Positions 55,830 to 64,000 of a DNA stretch of 64,000 nucleotides are shown here, piece by piece. This stretch comes from Paenibacillus shirakamiensis (GTDB lineage Bacteria; Bacillota; Bacilli; Paenibacillales; Paenibacillaceae), in the NCBI RefSeq assembly GCF_017874255.1, contig NZ_JAGGLD010000005.1, forward strand, positions 62,001 to 126,000, in the 5' to 3' direction. Made by a program: the position numbers and the translations under genes. How positions within the stretch are numbered: the stretch's first letter is position 1; the number at the start of each line of letters is the position of its first letter. The notes below the pieces were generated by a model that was not told the origin of the DNA, did no database searches, and saw nothing but the letters and a program-made list of their open reading frames with translations.

Positions 55830-55882
55830 GCACTGGAACGTATAGAAAATAGAAAAGACTTGCTAGAGAAGGAACGTATAGT

Positions 55883-56740
55883 TCATTCTCCGAACAAGTC
55901 TAATTGTTTAGGCGCACTAGCTACAGGAGTCATGCCGAGAAGCGACATCATTTCTTTGGCATTGTCTGCTGCATCTCCGCCAGAGTTATTGTTAAAAATC
56001 ATAAAAATATCTCCTGCTCCTTTGGCTACTAGCTCTTCTACATATTCACGCCACTCTGAGAGTTCTGAAGTACTATAGCGATAGAGCGTACGGATCTCAC
56101 GCCAATTTGGGGCGCTGCTCATTTTCCACCCCTCCGCATTCCTGCCGTGCAGACGAATAAAGGTTTTGCCTGGAGCACCTGGCTCTGCAACGATCGGTAC
56201 AGAACCTTGTCCAATCTGAGGTTCATCACACACGACATGAAACCAACCTTCATCTTTCATAAACTCTAGCGTCCGCTGTCTCGTAGAAGGCTCAAACCAA
56301 CTAGGGTTTCTAAATTCTATAGCCAGAGGAAGATCCCCCATCCACTTCCGAATCGCTTTCAACTGCCTCACGTTATCAACGGTGCAATCAAACCAAGGGG
56401 GAAATTGAAACAAAATGGCATTTAATTTGTCCGCTTGGAGCACCGGCTCAATAGAATGAAGAAAAGCATCGAACATCTCTCCCGGACCAGCATAAGGTTG
56501 AGGTTTGCCTCGGGAATGACCTGTCATCCCTTGATAAGCTTTAATCAAGAAAGAAAAATGCTCAGGTGTCTGTTCCACCCAGCGCTGATAATTATGCTGG
56601 GACTGAACCGCATAGAATGAGCTATCTATCTCTACTATAGGAAAGTGACGGCTATAGACTCGAAGCTTGTCTTTAGCAGACACCCCTTTTCCATAAAGCT
56701 CCGCGTGATCTCCCCACCCCGTAAGTCCTATTCGAATCAT
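55883..56740 (-). CDS. DUF72 family protein (YecE/YunF-like)
   Basis: 285 aa TIM-barrel family. Start MIRIGLTGWGDHAELYG; VEIDSSFYAVQSQHNYQRW near residue 37, ILFQFPPWFDC near 105, LAIEFRNPSWF near 140, FIRLHGRNAEGW near 195 and IFMIFNNNSGGDAADNA near 250 are the family's usual blocks. Function is uncertain (a nuclease-like relation has been proposed for the fold). It lies between mntP and ywlC. Confidence 0.9.
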   Translation of the reverse strand: MIRIGLTGWGDHAELYGKGVSAKDKLRVYSRHFPIVEIDSSFYAVQSQHNYQRWVEQTPEHFSFLIKAYQGMTGHSRGKPQPYAGPGEMFDAFLHSIEPVLQADKLNAILFQFPPWFDCTVDNVRQLKAIRKWMGDLPLAIEFRNPSWFEPSTRQRTLEFMKDEGWFHVVCDEPQIGQGSVPIVAEPGAPGKTFIRLHGRNAEGWKMSSAPNWREIRTLYRYSTSELSEWREYVEELVAKGAGDIFMIFNNNSGGDAADNAKEMMSLLGMTPVASAPKQLDLFGE

Positions 56741-56766
56741 AGTAGGTTCCCTCCTTGCCGTTACCC

Positions 56767-56790
56767 GATGTTTAAACTCTATTAAACATC
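56767..56790. repeat. Inverted repeat spanning the ywlC stop codon
   Basis: GATGTTTAA (56767-56775) and TTAAACATC (56782-56790) form a perfect 9-bp dyad across the stop codon. No T-run follows, so termination is doubtful. Confidence 0.6.
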
Positions 56791-57972
56791 TATTACCTCA
56801 TGGCCCGCCGCTTTAAGCAGGCGGTTCATCACGGCGATGCCAAGCCCTTCTTCCGGGCAGGCTTCCGCGACCATAAAGGTCGCTCCTGCCTCGTCGAATT
56901 GGCGCAGGCCCGCATAGAGTCGCTGCGCCGCGGTCTCCAGCGCCGCGATCGATCCCAGCGAGACCGGAACGTCCGCTGGGTAGTGGCTCAGGTGCTCGTC
57001 GAACGCGAGCACCCCGGTCACTTCGCCGCGCGCCTTAGCTGCGGCGAGTTCCGCTTGGACCCGGGCCGTGACGGCCGCCGGGTCTGTTCCACGCACTACG
57101 CGCAGGCTGCCGCGCGGCGCGTAGTGCGTGTACTTCATGCCCGGCGAGCGTGGCGCCGGGCTTAGGTCTTCCCGCCCGCCGGTAGGGAGGGCGGGCTCGG
57201 TGTGGACGCTGGCCTGCGCGGCGCGGGCCAGCGCATCGGCCGTGACCGATCCGGGGCGCAGCACGGTCACGGTGCCGTCCGTGGCCACTTCGGCCACAGT
57301 GGACTCGAGGCCCACACCCGTGGGCCCGCCGTCAACAATGCCGCCGATGAGGCCAGCAAGGTCCTCCTCTACGTGGCTTGCAAGCGTTGGACTCGGTCGG
57401 CCTGACCGATTGGCGCTTGGCGCAGCCACAGGACATTCAGCGGCTGCAATCAGGCGCAGTGCCAAAGAGTGAGCCGGCATGCGCACAGCTACGGTGGATA
57501 GCCCCGCCGTCACTTTGGGCGATACCGCGCCAGGACGAACGGGGAGTACCAAGGTCAAGGGCCCTGGCCAAAAGGCATCCATAAGGCGACTCGCCGTCTC
57601 GTGGACGTCCAGCACAAGATCATTCAGCTGTGACCGATCGGAAATGTGGACAATGAGGGGATTGTCCGAGGGCCTACCTTTTGCCACAAAAATCCGTTCT
57701 ACCGCTGTAGTATTTCTAGCATCTGCTCCCAGTCCATAGACCGTTTCTGTAGGAAATGCAACCGTATCTCCCTTTCTCAAAAGCTGTGCAGCTTGCTGTA
57801 TGAAGATATCATCCATAATTAAAGTTGAGTTAGTCGCTTCGATTTGATCGATTAAGTTATCTTCTACATTAGTGTCTGTTTGGGCTTCACAGCCTATTTT
57901 CCAATAAGCTGTTCTGCTCCTTCCGCCTTCACGGTCCATTAGATATCGCCAACTATCCTGTCTTCGATCCAT
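56782..57972 (-). CDS. ywlC: Threonylcarbamoyl-AMP synthase (TsaC/Sua5-type, YwlC)
   Basis: 396 aa with the two-domain Sua5 layout: a YrdC domain (about 55-240: AFPTETVYGLGADARN, KGRPSDNPLIVHIS, CPVAAPSANRSGRPSPT) and a C-terminal Sua5 domain (MKYTHYAPRG, EEGLGIAVMNRLLKAAG). It makes threonylcarbamoyl-AMP for tRNA t6A37. The start is uncertain: ATG 57972 lacks a good SD, and ATG 57939 is possible. The Sua5 half is coded by a GC-rich hairpin array. In several positions (ALETAAQRLYAGLRQFDEAGA) normal Sua5 features remain. Confidence 0.9.
   Translation of the reverse strand: MDRRQDSWRYLMDREGGRSRTAYWKIGCEAQTDTNVEDNLIDQIEATNSTLIMDDIFIQQAAQLLRKGDTVAFPTETVYGLGADARNTTAVERIFVAKGRPSDNPLIVHISDRSQLNDLVLDVHETASRLMDAFWPGPLTLVLPVRPGAVSPKVTAGLSTVAVRMPAHSLALRLIAAAECPVAAPSANRSGRPSPTLASHVEEDLAGLIGGIVDGGPTGVGLESTVAEVATDGTVTVLRPGSVTADALARAAQASVHTEPALPTGGREDLSPAPRSPGMKYTHYAPRGSLRVVRGTDPAAVTARVQAELAAAKARGEVTGVLAFDEHLSHYPADVPVSLGSIAALETAAQRLYAGLRQFDEAGATFMVAEACPEEGLGIAVMNRLLKAAGHEVIDV
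56991..57315. repeat. GC-rich inverted-repeat array inside ywlC
   Basis: Perfect stems in order: GGTGCTCG (56991-56998/57006-57013), GACCCGG (57058-57064/57078-57084), a 14-bp CACGCACTACGCGC (57090-57103/57117-57130), GCCCGGCG (57139-57146/57154-57161), CCCGCCC (57171-57194), CGCTGGCC (57208-57232), GTGGCC (57281-57297) and GCCCAC (57310-57325). Each stem is separated from the next by only a few bases. Confidence 0.88.
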
Positions 57973-58265
57973 CCTTTATCCCAATCTTTCTATATGATTT
58001 TTATAAATCAACCTAATTGCTATATAACTAACGAATACGGACCTGAATGCCAATCAAAATACCTATACAAACCACAGAACCAAAAAGTCCCCTCATGTCC
58101 TTGCAGATATCATTCTACAAAGAAAAGAGAGGCACTCCTAAACTGTCTAAATTTTATCATACTATTGGAGCCTTGACCAACGGTATTACTAGCTAATCTC
58201 AGAGAATACATACTTATAAAATCTATGATAATAGCATGAATATCAGATAAATAACTTTTGTGACT
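57973..58265. other. Intergenic region between spoIIR and ywlC
   Basis: 293 bp, AT-rich. No gene, promoter or terminator with a clear stem and T-run was seen by eye. Confidence 0.45.
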
Positions 58266-58943
58266 CTAAGCAAATAAGTTGCCAATCCATTGAAAAATAG
58301 TACAAAGAAAATCCCATAAAAAGAATCTAACTTCTGGTGCTTTCGCATCCTTCTGCGTATCCGAAGTAGCAGCTGATGCTGTTTTCACCTCGGCCCCGTT
58401 CTTCGCTACGGCATCCCCCGTCCCTGCATCAATGAAACATAATGGCGGAAAAAGAACACACCACCAATTTTGCCCTGAGCCTGCGCCTAGAGTGACACGA
58501 ACTGCTTCGTAATCTCCAGCGGGATAGACGGCTCCTCCATACATTTTTGTAGGAAAAGGTACCACGCCAAGTTCAACATGATATCCGTAAGATTTCCCAT
58601 TTTCTCTGAGCGTTTGACCTACTTCATCTTCAATCTCAGGCAGCTTTGCACGAATAACTTGCCTTGCCTCATCAAGGCTCTGGGGATGATCCAGCGTCTT
58701 GACCCACGCATTCATTTGCTCAACTACCGCATCGCGTACATGACGTTTCACCAATTGATCTTCGGGTAGGTCGGAATTGGCAAGGATACGTAGGCGAATG
58801 GAGTCCTTTGGGATAGATGTCTGCGCTATAGCAGCGTTCGTCTTTTGCCCTTCCCAAGACATTAGTAACACTGCCATGCTAAAACAGATCAAGGCCACAC
58901 TGCGTACCCACTCCCGCTTTGACTCTCTACGCTTCCATACCAT
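58266..58943 (-). CDS. spoIIR: Stage II sporulation protein R
   Basis: 225 aa. A membrane/signal segment (SVALICFSMAVLLMSW, about 15-30) precedes the SpoIIR domain (KDSIRLRILANSDLPEDQLVKRHVRDAVV...; WWCVLFPPLCFIDAGTGD). SpoIIR is made in the forespore, is exported, and triggers SpoIIGA to process pro-sigma-E. A C-terminal tail (APEVRFFLWDFLCTIFQWIGNLFA) is hydrophobic and may be amphipathic. The neighbouring prmC-prfA order matches B. subtilis. Confidence 0.93.
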   Translation of the reverse strand: MVWKRRESKREWVRSVALICFSMAVLLMSWEGQKTNAAIAQTSIPKDSIRLRILANSDLPEDQLVKRHVRDAVVEQMNAWVKTLDHPQSLDEARQVIRAKLPEIEDEVGQTLRENGKSYGYHVELGVVPFPTKMYGGAVYPAGDYEAVRVTLGAGSGQNWWCVLFPPLCFIDAGTGDAVAKNGAEVKTASAATSDTQKDAKAPEVRFFLWDFLCTIFQWIGNLFA

Positions 58944-59100
58944 CCTTGTTTCCCCCTCACGATGATCCTGATGTAAATTAGTATGTCCGCGGCTTGAGGA
59001 GGCTAAACCTATGAATCTATTATAATATTAGATATTAATAGATTTTAAGCTTTCGCTAGAGGATTCTAGAGGAAATTCCTTTTTCTAATAAACTTCATGA

Positions 59101-59150
59101 AAAAAGAACCTGAACTAACGTAATTGTACTTTACGTCAGTTCAAGTTCTT
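59101..59150 (-). terminator. Rho-independent terminator of the SEDS gene
   Basis: AAGAACTTGAACTGACGTAA pairs with TTACGTTAGTTCAGGTTCTT, with two mismatches and a 7-nt loop. A minus-strand T-run follows. Confidence 0.9.
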
Positions 59151-59174
59151 GTTCAGGAAATACTTGCTATCCTT

Positions 59175-60377
59175 CTATGCCTTGCCTCGAGCTATAGCTT
59201 TCCCGCTACGTCCGACCGAAAGATCATCTTCATTCTGCTGACCATGCATCTTCACACTCATGGCAATCCCTAGACAGGCCATATTGATTAGCAGAGAGCT
59301 ACCGCCATAACTAATGAATGGTAATGTAATCCCCGTGAGTGGAAGTATACCCATAAACATCCCTACATTTTCTAAAATCTGATAGAGCCACATCGATACA
59401 ATTCCGACAATTAATAGAGGGCCTGCCCGATCTCTACATTCTAATGCAATTAAAATTAATCTATGGATCATAATGAAATAAATCAAAAGCATAATAGAAC
59501 ATCCGAAAAACCCAAATTCTTCAGCTGCTACTACAAAAATAGAATCGGCATACGTGTAAGGGACACGACCAGTCTGAGTATATGCCCCTTTCATATATCC
59601 TTGGCCAAACATTCCTCCTGAAGCAATGGCTATACTTGCGTTTTTCGTATGATAAACTGCTTTTTTAGAAGCTTTTTCAGGAAGTAGCCATGGGTCTATG
59701 CGGCTTAGCCAATGTTCTTTATTACTATTGCTTAAAGCTTTCTCAATCTGATCATGGTACGTTACGTAAGACTTAATGCCCACAGCCAAAGACACCGCAA
59801 GAATAATAAGAATGAAAAGTGTGTGTGAGTATTTCATTTTTCCTATCCACAGCATACCAAGTAAAATCACTAAATAACTTAATCCGTTTCCAATGTCATT
59901 TAAGGCCATAGCTAACGCAAAAGGTAGAAATGTAACTAAACTTAATGGAACAACATCTCGCAAGAATGTTAGTCTGAGTTTATATTTACGAAGAAGAAGT
60001 GCAGATAATGTAATAATCAAAATAAGTTTAAATAATTCCGCTGGTTGGACATCAAGCTTAATGACCGGTATAGTGACCCAACCTTGGGCACCATTAACCT
60101 CACCGCCAAAAAATTTCACGAAAAGTAATGATAATATTCCAGCACCAAAGATATATAGATAGAACTTAATTAGCACTCTATAATTGACAAATGCCATTCC
60201 GAAAAAAGCGATAAATCCTAATATATAGTTGATAACCATTTTTTTATCTAAATGTGCATATTTAGGTGGTGCAGTAGCAACAGCGCTATGAATTAATAGG
60301 ATACTCATAACCATAAATGCCACTAATATTACAACAATGGACCAATCCATTTGTTTGAACTTCCTGAACATGAACAA
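59175..60377 (-). CDS. SEDS-family glycosyltransferase (RodA/FtsW/SpoVE)
   Basis: 400 aa with about ten membrane helices. Features: GAQGWVTIPVIKLDVQPAELFKL, the conserved acidic motif in ALNDIGNGLSYLVI, GGMFGQGYMKGAY, EEFGFFGCSIMLLIYF and LPLTGITLPFISYGGSSLLINMACLG. These proteins polymerise lipid II in elongation (RodA) or division/sporulation (FtsW, SpoVE). The sequence does not settle which. RodA is favoured by the N-terminus and location outside dcw, but a sporulation-specific role is possible since it lies next to spoIIR. It is not in this position in B. subtilis. Confidence 0.9.
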   Translation of the reverse strand: MFMFRKFKQMDWSIVVILVAFMVMSILLIHSAVATAPPKYAHLDKKMVINYILGFIAFFGMAFVNYRVLIKFYLYIFGAGILSLLFVKFFGGEVNGAQGWVTIPVIKLDVQPAELFKLILIITLSALLLRKYKLRLTFLRDVVPLSLVTFLPFALAMALNDIGNGLSYLVILLGMLWIGKMKYSHTLFILIILAVSLAVGIKSYVTYHDQIEKALSNSNKEHWLSRIDPWLLPEKASKKAVYHTKNASIAIASGGMFGQGYMKGAYTQTGRVPYTYADSIFVVAAEEFGFFGCSIMLLIYFIMIHRLILIALECRDRAGPLLIVGIVSMWLYQILENVGMFMGILPLTGITLPFISYGGSSLLINMACLGIAMSVKMHGQQNEDDLSVGRSGKAIARGKA

Positions 60378-60918
60378 GCTCCCTCCAGCATTCTATGATC
60401 CGTGTGATCTTACTTCACCGAATAAGGATCACGGACGTCTCACCGAATCCCGACCTTATCTAATGCCTATTAACTTTTTCTCTCTATAGTAATTCTCTAT
60501 GGTATAACACGGCTTCTCTTCTTTCAAGGCCGACGACTTAGCAGGTTATAGCTTGTTACAACAGACAAGTGCTATCCTCTTTAACCTATTATGCCTAGCT
60601 CTACGGCTTCGTGCAAATAAGTTACTTCCCCCCTCTAATGTCTATGTAGGTAAGGCAAGCCTTCTACCTTGTATATTCAGTGGTATCCCCTAAAATTACC
60701 CTATTAGAATAAAAGTGAAAAGTAGACAAATGCGGAATCAAACTGCCTTTCGCATGTTTAAGTACATGTTTGATTAATACGCGGAAAAGCATTGGGCATA
60801 TCTAACCCAAAACGAATTTTTCATTAGCAGAAAGGAAGACAAACAGACCTTTCAGAAACTCAAAAGCCTGTTCATCTGGAGTTTTGATACTTTATGGTCT
60901 AAATAGTTAGTTAAAGAA
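60378..60918. other. 541-bp intergenic region with several dyads
   Basis: No gene is evident. On the minus strand, reading from prmC to the SEDS gene: nested arms AGACC/GGTCT and AAACTC/GAGTTT (about 60842-60900), a TTGGG/CCCAA arm pair (about 60796-60820), AATCAAAC/GTTTGATT around CATGT/ACATG (about 60735-60778) and a TCCGTGATC/GATCACACGGA hairpin (about 60405-60437) just upstream of the SEDS gene. I could not match these to a known riboswitch. Confidence 0.55.
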
Positions 60919-61806
60919 TTATTTACGAACCCCTACTACATGACGCTCTATGCCAGCAAAGTCATTTATAATGTAAACCTCCGACCAGTGCCCTGCACTG
61001 CGCAGTAATTCCGCTACATCCTGAGCTTGGCCCATCCCGAGTTCAAAACCAATTAATCGAGGAATCGAAGCCAGCAAGGAGAGTTGATCCATCATCATGC
61101 GGTAGGGAGCCAGACCATCCGGTCCTCCATCTAAAGCAAGGCGCGGCTCGTAGTCTCGAACTTCAGGCTGCAATACTTCAATATCCGCCGCTGGAATATA
61201 CGGTGGATTGGACACTAGGATATCCATTGTCTCTCCAGTAAAAGGCTTCAACAAGTCCCCTTGTCTGCACTCCACAGAAAGTCCAAGTCTCTCAAAATTA
61301 GACTTCGCTACTGCCAGTGCATCGCCTGACAGATCGCCCGCCGCCATGTGCCATGCCGGGCGCAGATGCTTCAAGGTCGCGGCAATGGCGCCGCTCCCTG
61401 TACCAATGTCCACCGCGCGGGGTGCCCCGCTCGGCCACAGCTTCTCGCCTTCGGCGGCAATGGCTTCCACCAGTAGCTCCGTCTCGGGCCGCGGGATCAA
61501 CACCGACGGCGTGACCTCAAAGGTCAAGCCGTAGAACTCCTGCTCCCCCGTGATGTACTGCGCAGGCTCGCCCGCCGCCTTCCGGCGGATGGCTGCTTCC
61601 CATCGGGCGGATGCGCCCGCTGGGAAGGGCTCGCGCAGCGCCGCCCAATACGTGGCGCCGCTAAGATCCAGCACATGCCGTAGCAATAGCTCGGCGTTCG
61701 CATTCGGCTCCTGAATTCCCGCCGCCTCCAAAAAAGAAGAAGCCTCTAAAAAGGCTTCTCTTAACGACACTTGCTCAGACATGCTAAATTCCGCGGAATA
61801 TAGCAA
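60919..61806 (-). CDS. prmC: Release-factor glutamine methyltransferase PrmC
   Basis: 295 aa. Start TTG 61806, with GGGGAG (in the end of prfA) 7 nt upstream, so it is translationally coupled to prfA. It methylates the GGQ Gln of release factors. The N-terminal helical domain covers residues 1-85; the SAM-binding motif is AVDIGTGSGAIAATL near 125; the substrate motif SNPPYIPA near 200 is intact. The GC-rich hairpin island covers the N-domain and SAM motif. Confidence 0.94.
   Translation of the reverse strand: MLYSAEFSMSEQVSLREAFLEASSFLEAAGIQEPNANAELLLRHVLDLSGATYWAALREPFPAGASARWEAAIRRKAAGEPAQYITGEQEFYGLTFEVTPSVLIPRPETELLVEAIAAEGEKLWPSGAPRAVDIGTGSGAIAATLKHLRPAWHMAAGDLSGDALAVAKSNFERLGLSVECRQGDLLKPFTGETMDILVSNPPYIPAADIEVLQPEVRDYEPRLALDGGPDGLAPYRMMMDQLSLLASIPRLIGFELGMGQAQDVAELLRSAGHWSEVYIINDFAGIERHVVGVRK
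61300..61745. repeat. GC-rich inverted-repeat island inside prmC
   Basis: GCGGGG/CCCCGC (61417-61430), CCGCC/GGCGG (about 61575-61588), CTTCCCA-CGGGCG/CGCCCG-TGGGAAG with one mismatch (61596-61609/61614-61627) and AGAAGCCT/AGGCTTCT (61738-61745/61752-61759) lie in coding DNA. The density is lower than in comFA and ywlC but clearly above that of the neighbouring prfA gene. Confidence 0.78.
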
Positions 61807-61808
61807 CT

Positions 61809-62876
61809 TTATTCTCCCCGGTCCATCATATCCGCTTGCTCCGCAATGGTGAGGGCAGAGATGAACTCTTCGATTTCACCATTCATAATCTGATCCAGCT
61901 TATGAACAGTAAGACCAATACGGTGATCCGTTACACGGCTTTGCGGGAAGTTGTACGTACGAATTCGCTCACTGCGATCTCCTGTACCCACTTTGCTCTT
62001 CCGCTCTCCCGCATACTTCGCTTCTTCTTCTTGACGTTTCATATCAAAGATACGTGCGCGTAGCACTTGAAGAGCTTTATCTTTGTTGGAGTTCTGCGAT
62101 TTGCCATCTTGACATGTAGCCACAATTCCCGTGGGAATGTGCGTAACACGAACCGCGGATTTGGTAGTATTTACAGACTGCCCACCCGCTCCACTGGAAC
62201 AGAAGGTATCGACTCGAATATCTTTATCGTGAATTTCGATATCGAAATCCTCAACTTCTGGCATCACCGCAACGGTAGATGTAGACGTATGGATACGACC
62301 ACCGGATTCCGTCGTCGGAATACGCTGAACTCGGTGTGCACCACTCTCGAATTTCATTTTGCTATACGCACCTTGGCCGTTGATCATGAAAATCACTTCT
62401 TTAAATCCGCCCAGATCGCTGGAGTTCACATCCATCACGTCAACGCGCCAGCCTTGGTTATCGGCATATCGAGTGTACATGCGATATAAATCAGCAGCGA
62501 ATAAAGCGGCTTCATCTCCGCCTGCTGCTCCGCGAATTTCGACAATTACGTTCTTGTCATCATTCGGGTCCTTAGGTAGTAATAGCACATGTATTCTTTC
62601 CTCAAGCTGCGCTTGGCGGGTGGTGAGTTCTTCAATCTCCATTTTCACCATATCACGCATCTCATCATCGAGCTTCTCGGCTTGCATAGCTTTCGCTGCA
62701 TCCAGTTCTTCCATCACGGTTCTGTATTCAGTAAACGCCTCATAGGAAGGCTGTAAGTCCGATTGTTCCTTAGAATAATCTCTTAATTTCTTCGTGTCAC
62801 TGGCCACATTCGGATCACAGAGCAACTCGCTCAATTTGTCATAACGATCCGCAAGGGATTGTAATCTATCCAACAA
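61809..62876 (-). CDS. prfA: Peptide chain release factor 1
   Basis: 355 aa, normal for RF1 (reads UAA/UAG). GGQ motif in [24 protein letters not shown] near residue 230; anticodon-recognition PxT region ([16 protein letters not shown]) near 190. Start TTG 62876 is preceded by GAGAGGTGA. Operon with prmC. Confidence 0.96.
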   Translation of the reverse strand: MLDRLQSLADRYDKLSELLCDPNVASDTKKLRDYSKEQSDLQPSYEAFTEYRTVMEELDAAKAMQAEKLDDEMRDMVKMEIEELTTRQAQLEERIHVLLLPKDPNDDKNVIVEIRGAAGGDEAALFAADLYRMYTRYADNQGWRVDVMDVNSSDLGGFKEVIFMINGQGAYSKMKFESGAHRVQRIPTTESGGRIHTSTSTVAVMPEVEDFDIEIHDKDIRVDTFCSSGAGGQSVNTTKSAVRVTHIPTGIVATCQDGKSQNSNKDKALQVLRARIFDMKRQEEEAKYAGERKSKVGTGDRSERIRTYNFPQSRVTDHRIGLTVHKLDQIMNGEIEEFISALTIAEQADMMDRGE

Positions 62877-63027
62877 GGGAAGTCACCTCTCTTGTATATA
62901 ATAATATGCACGGTTTAATATGCATTCATAACGTTACATTTGCAAAGTAAAAAAACACAATATACGACTTTTTATTATATCATAGTCTATTCGATTTGAA
63001 CAGAAATGTCCTTCCACCGAAATCATC

Positions 63028-63059
63028 AAAAAACCCCAATTGCTGTATGCAATCAGGGT
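63028..63059 (-). terminator. Rho-independent terminator of ychF
   Basis: CCCTGATTGC/GCAATTGGGG stem, then TTTTTTG on the minus strand. Confidence 0.8.
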
Positions 63060-63080
63060 CATCTGAATAGGATAATTACT

Positions 63081-64000
63081 CTACACGTTGAAACGGAAAT
63101 GCATAATATCTCCGTCTTTTACAATGTACTCTTTGCCTTCGAGGCGAACTTGCCCACGTTCCTTAGCTACGTTCATGGTTCCAGCGGCTACGAGATCATC
63201 ATAAGATACCACTTCCGCCCGAATAAATCCGCGTTCGAAATCCGTATGAATGACACCCGCGGCACCCGGTGCTTTCGTTCCTTTGCGAATCGTCCAAGCC
63301 CTTACTTCCTGTACACCTGCCGTGAAGTAAGTGTATAGACCAAGTAGGCGATAAGCAGCTTGAATCAAGCGGTCTAGACCTGAAGCATCTAAGCCCAGCT
63401 CTTCCAAAAACATCGCTTTGTCTTCTCCCTCTAACTCGGCAATTTCCGCTTCTACTTTGGCACTAATCGGTACCACTTCCGCATTCTCGGCTGCTGCAAA
63501 TTCTCTAACTTGCTGCACAAATGGATTACTATCCGCTTCTGTGACTCCATCTTCACTTACATTCGCTGCATATAAAACCGGCTTAAGTGTGAGCAAATGG
63601 AGATCACGTACAATTTGACGCTCTTCTTCAGAAAGGTCAATGCTGCGTGCAGGCATATCGTTATAAAGGGCTTCCTTTACACGTTCAAGCACTTCTACTT
63701 CAAGCGAAGCCTGCTTGTTGCCACCCTTCATGTTCTTACGGGAGCGGTCAATCTTCTTCTCAACGCTATCGAGATCGGCGAGAATCAATTCAAGATTAAT
63801 CGTCTGAATGTCACTGATCGGGTTGATTTTGCCATCCACATGGGTGATGTTCTCATCTTCAAAACAGCGCACGACATGCACGATCGCGTCTACCTCACGA
63901 ATATGGGCCAAGAATTTGTTGCCTAGTCCTTCGCCCTTACTTGCACCACGAACCAGACCTGCAATATCAACAAATTCAAAAGCTGTAGGTACCGTTTTGT
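63081..64000 (-). CDS. ychF: Redox-regulated ATPase YchF (partial, 5' end outside window)
   Basis: The frame is open to the right edge; an internal ATG at 63911 is not the true start because the G3-like segment [22 protein letters not shown] lies upstream of it. Obg-family GTPase fold with changed G4 (YAANVSEDG). The C-terminal TGS domain ends the protein ([34 protein letters not shown]). It binds ATP better than GTP and associates with ribosomes. The first part including Walker A is beyond the window. Confidence 0.95.
   Translation of the reverse strand, partial: KTVPTAFEFVDIAGLVRGASKGEGLGNKFLAHIREVDAIVHVVRCFEDENITHVDGKINPISDIQTINLELILADLDSVEKKIDRSRKNMKGGNKQASLEVEVLERVKEALYNDMPARSIDLSEEERQIVRDLHLLTLKPVLYAANVSEDGVTEADSNPFVQQVREFAAAENAEVVPISAKVEAEIAELEGEDKAMFLEELGLDASGLDRLIQAAYRLLGLYTYFTAGVQEVRAWTIRKGTKAPGAAGVIHTDFERGFIRAEVVSYDDLVAAGTMNVAKERGQVRLEGKEYIVKDGDIMHFRFNV

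Overview
This 64 kb window is chromosomal DNA from a spore-forming, motile, low-to-mid GC Firmicute, most probably Paenibacillus or a close relative. The reasons are spoIID, spoIIQ, spoIIID, spoIIR and an alpha/beta SASP; DegS/DegU; flhO/flhP beside mbl; ComFA/ComFC; three large S-layer-homology (SLH) surface proteins; and gene order matching the Bacillus subtilis prfA-prmC...spoIIR...ywlC-mntP-ywlE-ywlG-glyA-upp-mnaA-atp...ywzB-murA-spoIID-spoIIQ-spoIIID-mbl-flhO-flhP block. All genes read on the minus strand except doxX and cutC. Many starts are GTG or TTG behind strong Shine-Dalgarno (SD) sequences, so several 5' ends below are shorter than the longest open frame. No tRNA, rRNA, insertion sequence, prophage or CRISPR array was seen.

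Layout from left to right. 1-3.5 kb: end of the flagellar/competence locus (yvyF, comFC, comFA). 3.5-6 kb: degS-degU and a small membrane protein. 6-24 kb: secreted and surface proteins (a phosphodiester glycosidase, an SLH adhesin-like protein, the S-layer protein, a second large SLH protein), interrupted by metK and a SASP. 24-29 kb: tagO-tagA-csaB plus a DUF5693 membrane protein, the genes expected to build and pyruvylate the secondary cell-wall polymer that SLH domains bind; mnaA at 50 kb should supply the ManNAc precursor. 29-32 kb: pgcA and fabZ. 32-38.5 kb: flhP, flhO, mbl, spoIIID, spoIIQ, spoIID. 38.7-42.2 kb: doxX (+), murA, ywzB, cutC (+). 42.3-49.9 kb: complete atpZ-I-B-E-F-H-A-G-D-C operon. 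50-58.9 kb: mnaA, upp, glyA, ywlG, ywlE, mntP, a DUF72 protein, ywlC and spoIIR. 59-64 kb: a SEDS (RodA/FtsW) protein, prmC, prfA and the start-less part of ychF.

The most unusual signal is not a gene. Five protein-coding genes (comFC, comFA, spoIID, ywlC, prmC) contain abrupt GC-rich islands packed with consecutive perfect or near-perfect inverted repeats (stems of 6-20 bp), while the frame stays open and conserved motifs survive. Other points worth checking are a roughly 21-unit heptamer tandem repeat upstream of an SLH gene, two tandem in-frame starts with separate SDs on the S-layer gene, structured leaders on flhO, metK and mntP, hairpins inside the atp operon, and a SpoIID with a roughly 210-residue N-terminal extension. 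All calls rest on reading the sequence by eye; no database search was run.
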